From Castor canadensis (lineage: Eukaryota; Chordata; Mammalia; Rodentia; Castoridae): 64,000 nt of DNA. The position numbers were made by a program, and so were the translations under genes. This document shows, in pieces, positions 48,654 to 58,440 of the stretch (its first letter is position 1; every line of letters starts with the position of its first letter). The notes beneath the pieces were generated by a model, which searched no databases, was not told where the DNA came from, and was given only the letters and a program-made list of their open reading frames with translations. The stretch covers positions 161,298,583-161,362,582 of the forward strand of contig NC_133390.1 in the NCBI RefSeq assembly GCF_047511655.1. The letters run 5' to 3'.

Positions 48654-49289
48654 AGTTTGTCCCCTCTGGCCTGTTGGCCCTTTCCTAAGTGCTATAGGTA
48701 GGTGGGAGGTTGAGGAATGAGACCTTCTCCAAAGGGAGGGCTTGCCAATGTCCAAAGTAGCATGGCCAAGTGCTTTAAAGGGGAGGCCCAAATGGGGTGG
48801 GACTTTGAGGGACTGTGGACTTGAACTTAGGAGGGAAGTGTGAAATGACTAATGCTACAAGCTTTGAATAGAGACAAGACAGAATGAGAATTCTAAGTTG
48901 AAAAGGAGGGAGTCTGGGTGAGGCAGTGGTCTCTCTTAGCCAGGTGTAATACAGGACTGTGTCTGGGAAGGGGAAGAGAGAGATTTGTCAGATCCCCTCA
49001 GAGGTGTGTAATCTGCTGGAAGTTGGGACTCTGGGACAGATTCTGGTGTTCTCCAAGGCTTTGTACTTGAAAGATAGGACCAACGGAGGTTTCATAATGG
49101 AACTAGGTAGCTTAGGGAATTGGAGCCCTAGTTGGGGAGTGATTAGAAATCTTAGGTTTGTAGCACCAGTAGGTTCTAATTGGAAATAGAAGCAAACTGG
49201 AAAAGTAGAGTGATAACAGTTAATACCCCAGTTGATGCACAGGTGTGCTGTACTCAGCCAAGGCAAAGTTCTTGTTTTCTAAAGCATAA

Positions 49290-49620
49290 ATGAATTAATG
49301 ATAGAAACCCTCAGCAAGGTGAAAGTAAGAAAGATTTATTCACCAAGAAGTGAAAGTAAAGACTACTCTTAAGCTGAGGAATGCCTTGAGCGTGGGGGGG
49401 AGGGGTGCCCCCCTGAGGGGTGTGGGGATGCTCTTTTTCTTTTCCTTGCTGTGGTTCCTTATCTCCCCAGGGCAGCTGTTTTCTGGGCTATTGCCCGCAG
49501 CTTTTTCTCAAGACAGCTGATTCTGGACTGGGGCCAGCTGCCTTTCTTAGAAGCAGTTTTTCCAGGTTCTGGGGATCTCTTATCTCAGGGACCCCATTTT
49601 AGCTCTCTTTTTACAATTAT
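49290..49620 (-). repeat. unclassified LTR-like block
   Basis: Begins 'aagaaagatttattcaccaa' (a reverse AATAAA), contains a G8/C6 hairpin near 49394-49416 and GC-rich 'gacagctgattctggactgg', and ends at 'ctctctttttacaatta'. Composition differs from its surroundings. I cannot name a family. Confidence 0.35.
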
Positions 49621-50424
49621 CCCCTCTTCTAGCAGGATGGCAAAGGACAGAAATAGACCTAGAAATGTCTTTATCAGTTTGACTTGAGCCTTGTGATGCC
49701 AAAGGCAAGGAAAAGCATGAACTGGTATCAAGGACTCCTAGTTAGGAGGCAGAAGGTTTGGCTCATGGACTCAGGGTAGATTCATCAGCCCTCTGGTTTT
49801 GGGCAAACCACAATGTGAGGGCTTTGATGTTCTTGTGAAATTGAAGCTGGGGAAAGCAAAGGCTGATCTGAGGCCTTCCATGTAAAATTCATTGATTCAT
49901 AGCAAATGGTTTATTTTTCATATATAATAATTTCAGTGTGAGAGTGTGGAAACTGAAGGATTTCAAGCTATAATATTTTCTTCCTTTACTGTATTTAATA
50001 TTTATTTATTGAGTACTCTTTTAGGTGTGTGGAAGCAACAAAAACAATGTGAATCTTATTTTTGATCTTGTGGCTACTTTGTGTCTTGTGTAAATGTGGC
50101 TAAATGTCTGTGTGAACCATACCATATGACACACATTAAATAGTTACTGTATGCGAAGTACTCTTAGGTATTCCATATGTAAATTATATCCTAAAGGATT
50201 TCCCATTTAAAAAATACAGCAATCCTTGCTTGGCTTGGTACTGCAAGAATATAAAATGACCATGCAAGCTAAAACCATGCAAAGTGAACTTAATAATGGG
50301 GAGAAGATTGTAGTTGTTTTGTTAATTTTTTTTTTTTTTTTTTTGTCGTCAGAGTTAAAAACTCGCTATGGATTACAGATCCCTAGGAAAGCAAAAAGAC
50401 AGTAAAACTAACTGATTTATTATA

Positions 50425-50640
50425 TCAGGTGTGGTGGTTCTCACCTGTAATTTTAGCACTTAGAGGGTAGAGGTAGGAGTATTGCAAGTTTGAGGGCAGC
50501 CTGGGCTACATAATGAGTTCCAGGCCTGCCTGGGCTGCAAAGGCAGACACTGTCTCAAAAAAAACCCAAGGACCAATGGCAGAGTGCCTGCTTAGCATAT
50601 GAAAGGTCCTGGGTTCAACTTGTAGCACCTGCCCCCCAAA
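50425..50640 (+). repeat. B1 SINE followed by ID-like piece
   Basis: 'caggtgtggtggttctcacc', 'gcagcctgggctacataatg', duplicated 'gcctgggctgcaaag', then 'gcagagtgcctgcttagcat' and 'gggttcaacttgtagcacc'. Confidence 0.83.
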
Positions 50641-50837
50641 TAAGAAGCATGGAGAATTTAATTATATTTTCTTTGTAACAAAGGTATCAAGAGTAGTTTG
50701 AACAGTGTTTGCCTTGGAATAGAGCCAAACATCTTTTCTAGGCCTTAATGAATTGTCATACTTAAATTTGGATTAGCTTCCAACATTTTATCTTTGAGCC
50801 TTCAGTGTTGTAAAATATCTCAGAGTTCCTTCTTTTT

Positions 50838-51045
50838 CTTCTTCTTCTTTTTTTTATGGTGCTGAGGATTAAACCCAGGGTCTCACACATGCTAGTGCCC
50901 TACCAGTGAGTTAACACACCCAGCCCTTTATTTTGAGACAAAGTCTCCGGATATGTAGCCCAAGCTGGCCTCAAACTTGGGATCCTCCTGTCTCAGCCTC
51001 TCAAGTGCTGAGATTATAGACGTGTAATATGAGCCACAGTGCCCA
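50838..51045 (-). repeat. ID plus B1, antisense
   Basis: 'gtgctgaggattaaacccag' (ID) joined to 'gtagcccaagctggcctcaa' and 'cctctcaagtgctgagatta' (B1). Confidence 0.83.
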
Positions 51046-51063
51046 GCTCTGAGAGTTGCTTTA

Positions 51064-51161
51064 TATTCTTTTTTCGTTTGTTTTTTGTGGGACTGGAGTT
51101 CGAACTCAGGGCTTCGGGCTTGCAAAGCAAGCATCCTACCGCTTGAGTCACGCTTCCAGCC
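51064..51161 (-). repeat. ID-type SINE, antisense, with target duplication
   Basis: 'gggactggagttcgaactca' and 'cgcttccagcc'. Flanked by the perfect 15-bp repeat CTGAGAGTTGCTTTA (51049-51063 and 51162-51176). Confidence 0.95.
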
Positions 51162-52019
51162 CTGAGAGTTGCTTTAGTGTGAAGTTTTTTGTGGGTATCA
51201 CTTCCTCTCAGATGTTGCTGTCCTTTTCCGGGCCACCACTTCATTTGCGTTGGTAACTTTCTCTGTCTGCAGACAGCCTCTAGAATGGTGGCAGTGCAGT
51301 ATCCCAGGGAGCTCTCTCTTCTTAGCCCCATCAGGTGCCATTCAGCTTTAGCTTTAGTTGCAGTTTCTTTGTACTTTAATCTTTATGGCCAATTCCCTAT
51401 GTCCATTAATTGTTTTTATGAAATGTCATGTGGATTCTACTAGTGGGAAATGAGGTGGTACAGCTACACACTACCATGTGTGGACTTAGGAACAGTTGCA
51501 GGCCATCACCAACAGACTTTGCAGGAGGGATGTGAATGATCGATCACTCACTGATCAAGACTTGGGGGCTGAGTCATAAGAGAAATTTGTGCCTAATTCA
51601 AGTACATAGAGTACATGGTAACTGAAATTCAAAATGTGTTGTTGGGGGACTTGGTGTCATTTAACTAAACCATGGTAACTGCTTGTGCATAATAGAATCG
51701 TGCAAAACAAGGACTGCTTATATTGCAAGTGTTGATGTTTCTTTCTTTTTTTTTTTTTCTTGGTAGAACAAACAAAACAATAAGAAAAAAAATACAACTC
51801 ATGGTATTGACTTGGCTTTCACATCAAACATAGCTTGGCCAGTTAATGTGAAGAGTGAAGAACAGGAGCTATGTGCTTGGTTACAGAAGAAACTATTTAA
51901 TTAAAAAGTCTATGTACTTTCCTTGAGAGTTTTTCTCTGTGTAACTCACAGTTCTGAGGCAGGTACTGGTGTCTTCCTTTTTTGACAGACAAGGGTAGTT
52001 GTGTACCTAATCACTTGAG

Positions 52020-52185
52020 TACAGTAGAAAGAGCATAGATTTTGGAGCTGTGCTGTGGAGTTCCTCCCTGGGCCTTTGTTTTTTCATCTGTAAAATGGAG
52101 CTACTATTCAGAATTGTTGGAAAGATTAAAAGTAAAGATGCTATTATAATACCTTACACATGTTAAGTGTCTAATATTTCTTTAC
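52020..52185 (+). repeat. MIR SINE fragment
   Basis: 'tttcatctgtaaaatggagc', 'aattgttggaaagattaaaa' and 'taccttacacatgttaagtg'. Confidence 0.65.
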
Positions 52186-52960
52186 TTTCTAAGCGAGAAT
52201 TTATCATTTAGATTTATCTCCTACAGTTGTTTGGCATTTATTTAATATTGTTTAATATGATGCAATAGGAGTGATTTTAGAATTAACACATCTATCATAA
52301 CAATGTAAAAGCATACAGTACAGATAATAAAAAAATGTAACCTGTCAGCCTCAAAAGTGGTTAATTTCTCTGAGTAGTATCAATCACACTTCTCAGTAAT
52401 GGTCATTTTTTATTTTAAGGTAAAATTAGGTTTGCTTTGTTTTGTTTTAAAAGAATAGTTTAAAGGATGTTTGTGTTTAGAATCTTTGACACAGTTTTAT
52501 TGATGAATTTCTCTCTACTATTTATTTTCTGAAATGATCCTTAGGAAGCATAAATATCTCATTTTTTTATGCAGTATGTTCTCTATAAACCCTCGCACAT
52601 GTGGGCTTACTTCATTATATTGTCTGATGGGTTTCATGCCATTTTACTTCTGTTTTTTTTAAGACATGAACTTTTTAATTAAATGTGACAGTTTGGTATG
52701 TTTCACTTTTAGATGCTTGTATTCAGTAGTGCTTTTCTGGAGAGTCAATCTGGGAAGACAGACTGTGACCTTTTTGAGTCTTCAGTAATATAAGGAACTA
52801 CAACCAATTTAAAAATAACTTGCATAAAAGTTAGCGTTAAGCCATCTCTGAAAATGAACACCCCTTTTGCCCTGTTTTTACTTGTAGCCAGTTGTTTGTA
52901 GCTTTGACTCTTATCAGTGCAGGATATGCAACTCAAATTTGTCACTTTTATTTCCCCTAG

Positions 52961-53073
52961 CAACAGAAGAGAAGAAATCTCTGAAGCGAACTTTTCAACA
53001 GATACAAGAGGAGGAAGATGACGACTACCCTGGAAGCTACTCTCCCCAAGATCCTTCTGCAGGACCACTCTTG
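52961..53073 (+). CDS. RPRD1B: RPRD1B coding exon 4, residues 139-176 (linker)
   Basis: This 113-nt exon has acceptor tttcccctag and donor CTCTTG|GTATGT at 53074. It completes a split Ala codon and encodes ATEEKKSLKRTFQQIQEEED, then DDYPGSYSPQDPSAGPLL. The basic KKSLKR patch and acidic run form the flexible linker between the CID and the coiled-coil domain; KKSLKR could act as a nuclear localisation signal, which is inference. Entry phase is 1 and exit phase 0. Confidence 0.95.
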
Positions 53074-53619
53074 GTATGTTTGACCCTGAGAGAAGGGTAG
53101 GGTGGCTTGAATTGACCACTCCAGTTGAAGATTATGGCCACAAGGCGGCGCTGGTGACCAATAGTATGGAATTGCCAGAGGGCAGCTCTTGGGAGCTGTA
53201 GGATCCTACCTGGAAAAACCTGCCACACAGGCACACAGGGATTTCACTTTGTCTTTTGTACTATGATTCTACAATGAGTTTATGATTTGTAAAGTACTTG
53301 GACTTGTTTTTTTTCTGCCTTAGAGATTAAAAGTATTCTTAAAAAGTAGATGTTTGTGATAGGGATAGCTAATGTCATTAAACAACTCATCTAAGGAACC
53401 TTGTTACAGCTAATAGCGAATTTACTATGTGATTGCCTGTATAAGTATTAAAATAGGGAGTTTTTAGCCATATGTTTTCATTATTTGGTCCTTTATAAAA
53501 CAATTTTTGGTTCATTTATGATCATAGAAAATGGTAATCATATATACAGATTTAGTAACTTCCCAGGTGTCATAATTTGAATCCAGGTCTATCTGTTTTC
53601 AGACCATGTCCTTTTTAAA

Positions 53620-53745
53620 ATTTTTTTTTTAAAGGCAGAGTCTTACTCTGTAGTCCAAGTTGCCTTGGAACTTACAAACTTGCCATCCTCCTGCCTTAGC
53701 CTTCGGAGTACTGGGGTTACAGGTGTGTGCCGCTACACGCAGCTG
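53620..53745 (-). repeat. B1 SINE, antisense
   Basis: 'agtcttactctgtagtccaa', 'cttcggagtactggggttac' and 'aggtgtgtgccgctacacgc'. Confidence 0.87.
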
Positions 53746-54769
53746 TTCATGTCCTTTTAACTGGTCCTGACTGCCTCTTATTGAGAGTTTGTTTGGAGTT
53801 CTAACAGGGGAGTGCAGCTACTTGTATACCCTTGACTGAAGAATGGTCCTCCTCATTCAGGGATGGTCCTCTTCGACCAAGCACACAGCTTTGGGAGGGG
53901 CGCACATGGAGTGGAGAGGGAGGAAAGAGACACCTGCCTTGCAAGCCAGATCACTCTAATCAGCCCTGGCAATCAATGGGTGACAGATGTCACAGCTAGA
54001 TCTCCCTCACATCTGCTGCCTCTTATTTTGCCTAAAACTTTTTTTACTTTATTACATATAGGTGCAATCAGAACTTGGGTAAATGGGGAAATGTCTGGTT
54101 TGTGTTATGTTAAAATGATACATTAGTCTGAGGATTAAATGATAGCTATGTTAGATCATATATCTTTGCTCCAAAAGCTTTTAAAGAAATCAACTTGGAT
54201 TATCAATTTTCAGGATAATCTACCTACCATCTACAGAGTCAGCTGTGTTCCTAGATCACTATGGATTGTCTAATCTGTCAGCATTCTGTGTTTATTGACA
54301 AGTTAATAAAGCCCTTTTGATATATGCAAAATATGCATTACTGTTGTTTTGGTTTCACTCCCTCTTATAATAAGCTTGACTTGCTTGATTTTAGGAATGA
54401 TAATTACATTATAAAGCAAACTCAAGAAAGAATTTAATCAGCTAACATACAATTGTTAAACATCTGTTATATATACCTTTTTTCTATATTAGAGACTGTT
54501 TTACACTGGAAATAGTGCTCCATTTGAAATTAAGCACTATGAATCAGACTCCATTTTCATAAGTTGCCAAAAATATGCTCTTAAAATTGTTTAGAGTTTT
54601 ACAGAATTTCATTCATATCCTGTCGTAGACTTAGAAAAATTAATTTTGTGTATTCTCTTAGAATCCATGTCACTGGCATCCATATAAGCTCTGGAACTGA
54701 ACAGGATTTTAAAATGTCAGACGTGACCCTTTTTAGAATTTGCATACATTTCATCTAATTCTAGGTGGT

Positions 54770-54880
54770 GTTTTTTTGTTTTTGTTTTTGTTTTTCTTTT
54801 TTTTGTGATACTGGGGTTGAACTCAGGACCTCATGCTTGTTATGCAGGCTGTCCACCACTTGAGCCACTCTGCCAGCCCT
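54770..54880 (-). repeat. ID-type SINE, antisense
   Basis: 'atactggggttgaactcagg' and 'gagccactctgccagccc' after a (TTTTTG)n run. Confidence 0.87.
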
Positions 54881-54898
54881 TTTGGTGTTGGCTTTTGG

Positions 54899-55348
54899 AT
54901 TTTTTTTTTTTTTTTTTGGGAGGGGGCAGTACTGAGGTTTGAATTCAGTGTCTCATGTTTGCTAGGCAGGTGCTCTACCACTTGAGCCACTCTACCAGCC
55001 TTTTTTTGTGTTAGGTATTTTTGAAATAGGGTCTTACAAACTGTTTGCCTGCACTGGCCTTGAACTGCCATCCTCCTGATTTCTGCCTCCCAAGTAGTTA
55101 GGAATTATAGGCTCAAGCCTGACTAGTTTTAGTGTTGGTTATTTTTTTAGATAGGGTCTCACTATGTGCCAGGTTTGGCCTGGACTGCCATCCTCGTGCA
55201 TAGCTGGGATGACAGGCATGTGCCACTGCGTTCAGCCATTGGTTGAGATGGGGTCTTACAAACTTTTTTTGCCCAGGCTGGCCTCAAACCTTAATCCTCC
55301 AGATCGCCTCTCAAGTAGTTAGGATTACAGGCTTGAGACACCACTCCC
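54899..55348 (-). repeat. B1-B1-B1-ID composite SINE, antisense
   Basis: ID ('actgaggtttgaattcagtg', 'gagccactctaccagcc'), then three successive B1-like units. Their heads read 'aaatagggtcttacaaactg', 'agatagggtctcactatgtg' and 'gatggggtcttacaaacttt', each followed by a 'ctggcctcaa'-like segment and an 'attacaggc'-like end. Confidence 0.87.
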
Positions 55349-55415
55349 TTCCTGCTAATTTTCTGTAAACTCTATGTATCTTAATAGCTAGATTGTTTGT
55401 GTTTTTATTTTATAG

Positions 55416-55542
55416 ACTGAGGAACTAATCAAAGCTTTGCAGGATCTGGAAAATGCTGCATCAGGTGATGCTACTGTTCGACAGAAAATTGCTTCTCTGC
55501 CCCAGGAAGTGCAGGATGTTTCTCTGTTGGAAAAAATAACAG
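55416..55542 (+). CDS. RPRD1B: RPRD1B coding exon 5, residues 177-218 (start of coiled-coil domain)
   Basis: This 127-nt exon has acceptor attttatag and donor ATAACAG|GTAAGA at 55543. It encodes TEELIKALQDLENAASGDAT, then VRQKIASLPQEVQDVSLLEKIT, the first helix of the C-terminal CREPT-type domain that dimerises RPRD1A, RPRD1B and RPRD2. Phase is 0 on entry and 1 on exit. The segment is near-identical to the human protein. Confidence 0.96.
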
Positions 55543-56139
55543 GTAAGAATGAAGAGTTTGGGTGACAGATGAGAGGGACCCTCTGTAGAGCATCAAATCC
55601 TAGGACATGCGTATGTGTGCAGATACAGACTTTCCGTGTGATGTTGGGGGCTCTGCCATCTTGGAATGTGCAAGTAACTCATGCTGAACAAAGAAACTCT
55701 TTATAGTCAGAGCTTGAGAAGTGATTCTAAGAATTATTGCAGAAAGGCTGATGTGCATAACTTGGCACTCCAAATAAGATCTGTTGACAACACAGTACAA
55801 GTTATATATGTGTGGCGCAGTGGGTCTGAGAGGAGATAGGCATTAAACTCATGACACTCTTACTAAAAGAAAAAAAATTTATGGTACAAGGTTGTAGGAT
55901 GTATATACACTGCATATTGATATGCCTGTAGGTGATTGAATGCTAAGAATTCTAGGTGTGTGTTGTTGGTCATGTCATGTTGCCTTAATGGTGATCATTT
56001 CCATTAAGAACCAGTTGACACTATTCCTGCTTTCTGTATAGGAAATTGAAGGAAAGAGTGAAGCATGGCGTGTGCTTTGTGCCAGTACTCTGCTCTTCAT
56101 GGTAATCCTTGAGGGGAGACTTTTATTCTTGGATGAATC

Positions 56140-56226
56140 TTTTTTTGGCCGTACTGGCATTTGAACTCAGTGCCTCACGCTTGGTATGCAGGTGCTCTTA
56201 CCACTTGAACCACTTCACCAGCAAGA
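56140..56226 (-). repeat. ID-type SINE, antisense
   Basis: 'cgtactggcatttgaactca' and 'ctcttaccacttgaaccact'. Confidence 0.83.
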
Positions 56227-56399
56227 TTTTTATTCTGGGCCAACTCTCAAATCAACTTCTCCAAGGAGTATGTTCTTCCCATTACAAATGCTCAGACATT
56301 TTGGTCCCCTCTCTTCCAGAAGCCACCATGTTTCCCTTCCAGTCCCTTAATCTTGTTGCTTCTCTGGCTTCCTCCATGTCCATCTAAAGGAATGCAAGG

Positions 56400-56720
56400 T
56401 TACTCAAGAAATACTTCCTTCACTCAACAAATGTTTGAGGCTCACCATATAGTAGTTGCTCTTGGTGTCCCACCCATATCCTTCAGAGGTGTAATATCAA
56501 GAAGAAAAATCTTCGAGGGAGAGGTCAGGAGAGGCCTTTCCAAAGAGATGATCTTTGACCAGAGACCCAGAGGAATTAGGAAATAAGATGTTTGAGGGAA
56601 ACATCTTATCCACTGGATAGATAGGAAACAGGATGCAGAAAGACCTTGAGGCTAGGACTACTCTCTTGGAGAACACAGTGCTGCATGGAGGCCTTCAGAT
56701 CACCAAAGAAACATTTCAGC
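56400..56720 (-). repeat. L2 fragment, antisense
   Basis: 'ggagaggtcaggagaggcct', 'agaccttgaggctaggacta'; reverse-L2 order. Confidence 0.6.
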
Positions 56721-56989
56721 TCTCACTCTGCTTTCTCAGCTCCAACAACTCACCATTGCTGGAGGGACCCACAGTCTTGATCTTCCACCTCCTCCTCACC
56801 TTCAAGTCCTCAGTTTTTATACTCAGCTTAGAGTTTCTATTCCTCTTGTCACATGCTTCCTCAGTGTCTTTCTTCCTTTTTCCTCCTCTAGTCTCCTAAA
56901 AAAAGCCCTCAACTGGTTAGGTCCAACTCTTTATTCTTAGTAGTAGTATTATAAGGGCCACCTCATTTGTTCTTTAAAAATTTTAAATT

Positions 56990-57075
56990 TTATTTGTGCT
57001 GCTGCTGAATGAAACCAGGGCTTTGTAACATTATAAGCAAGTACGCTACAACAGAGCTACATGTCTAGCCCATTA
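56990..57075 (-). repeat. ID-type SINE, antisense (diverged)
   Basis: 'gctgctgaatgaaaccaggg' and 'ctacaacagagctacatgtc'. Confidence 0.7.
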
Positions 57076-57169
57076 CTATTTATTCATATATTAGAATTAT
57101 AACCTGAAAAAATCAGAAGCAAATCAACATAAAGCTAATCATGTCTGTGACTTAAAATACTGATTATAG

Positions 57170-57258
57170 AGTCGGGGTTGTAGCTCAGTGGTAGAGGGCT
57201 TATGTAGAATGTGCAGGCCTTGGGTTCAATCCTTAGCACTACAAAAAGCAAAACAGAA
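57170..57258 (+). repeat. ID-type SINE
   Basis: 'ggggttgtagctcagtggta' and 'gggttcaatccttagcacta'. Confidence 0.85.
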
Positions 57259-57274
57259 AAACACTTTTAAAACA

Positions 57275-57428
57275 ATAGGCATGGTGGCACACACCTATAA
57301 TCCCAGCACTCAGGTGGAGGCAGGAGGATGATGAGTCCAAGGCTAGCCTGGGCAACATAGCAAGATCCTGTCTCAAAAAAGCCAACTCTTGCCTAGGATG
57401 TTCAGGGTCCTGGGTTTGTTCTCCAGCA

Positions 57429-57430
<2 letters not shown>
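57275..57430 (+). repeat. B1 SINE with ID-like remnant
   Basis: 'gcatggtggcacacacctat', 'ggctagcctgggcaacatag', then 'ttgcctaggatgttcagggt'. Confidence 0.85.

Positions 57431-57485
<55 letters not shown>
57431..57485 (+). repeat. (CA)n microsatellite
   Basis: About 27 uninterrupted CA units after the A-rich end of the preceding SINE. Confidence 0.97.
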
Positions 57486-57488
<3 letters not shown>

Positions 57489-57499
57489 CTTTAATTTAT

Positions 57500-57582
57500 T
57501 TTTCCTGGGTGCTGTAAGTTGAACCCAGGGCGTTGCACATGATAAGTGCATGTTCTACTACTGAACTACAGTCCTAGCCCTA
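57500..57582 (-). repeat. ID-type SINE, antisense
   Basis: 'gctgtaagttgaacccaggg' and 'ctactgaactacagtcctag'. Confidence 0.78.
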
Positions 57583-57729
57583 TAACATTTTATACATTTT
57601 TTCCCATGTGGGAAGAATTTTTTTCTTGATCCCATCTCTTCCTCCAGCTATTACCTTATCTCCCTGTTCTTTTTGACACAACATCCTGAATGGATTGCCT
57701 AGGCATTCGCCACTCCTGCCCATTCTGGT

Positions 57730-57955
57730 TTTTTTTTTTTAAATCTTGGTGGGACTGGTTTGAACTCAGGGCTTTTGCAGTTGGAAAGCAGACTCTCTAC
57801 CACTTGAACCACACCACCAGACAATTTGCTTTGGTTATTTTGGAGATGGAGTTCTCATGAACTGTTTGCCTGGGCTGGCCTTGAACCACCACCCTCCCGA
57901 TTTCAGCCTCCCAAGTAGCTAGGATTACAGGCTTGAGCCACTGGTGCCCGACCCA
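57730..57955 (-). repeat. B1-ID composite SINE, antisense, inside L2
   Basis: 'tggtttgaactcagggcttt' (ID), 'ggagatggagttctcatgaa' and 'cctcccaagtagctaggatt' (B1); flanked by an approximate repeat of cccattct. Confidence 0.9.
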
Positions 57956-58109
57956 TTCTCTCTTGATTCCACTTTACTGAAGCTGCTCTTGTCAAAGTAG
58001 CTTTTGACTTCCTTCTTGCCATATTCAATGGTGGAAATTCTACCCTCACCTTAATCTTAACCCAGTAGCATTTGACCCAGTTGATTATTTCCCTTTACTT
58101 GGTTTGGTA

Positions 58110-58440
58110 GACAAAATAATCCACACACTCCCAAAAAAAAAAAAAAAGCTGTTTGAGTCCTATTCCCAGAACCTGTGAGTATGCTTATCTCACACGGCAG
58201 AAAGGACTTTGCAAATGTGGGTAAGATAAGGATCTGATATCCATGTGGGGCCTGAGGTAATCACAGGGTCCTTGTAAGAGTGGTAGGAAAGTAAGAATGA
58301 GAGAAGGAGGTATTGCTATGGGATCAGAGGATGGGGGTGGTGCTTTGGAGATGAGGAAGGTGTCACAACAACAAATAACACATTTATGTTTTAAGCCAAA
58401 AATTTGTGGTAACTTGTTTTAGCAGCAGTAAGAAGCTAGG
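58110..58440 (+). mobile_element. MaLR solo LTR (MLT1 type) inside L2
   Basis: 'tcccagaacctgtgagtatg', 'aaaggactttgcaaatgtgg', 'aatcacagggtccttgtaag' and terminal 'atttgtggtaacttgtttta' match the MLT1 LTR. No internal genes. Confidence 0.8.

Larger units (their letters stand above)
44544..52960 (+). other. RPRD1B intron 3
   Basis: L2-like pieces lie near 45170-46020 and MIR remnants near 46660-47100. SINEs occur at 47466-51161, and an unclassified LTR-like block lies at 49290-49620. 44550-45160, 51180-52010 and 52190-52950 show nothing I can classify. Confidence 0.85.
53074..55415 (+). other. RPRD1B intron 4
   Basis: Holds an antisense B1 (53620-53745), an antisense ID (54770-54880) and an antisense B1-trimer-ID composite (54899-55348). 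53080-53600 and 53750-54760 are unclassified. Confidence 0.85.

Noticed and set aside
57170-57258. tRNA gene, from box A and box B-like sequence
   Set aside because: This and the other ID units are tRNA-derived SINEs with A-rich tails, not foldable tRNA genes.
57239-57481. Cys-Val repeat protein on the minus strand
   Set aside because: It is the translation of the (CA)n microsatellite plus neighbouring SINE sequence.
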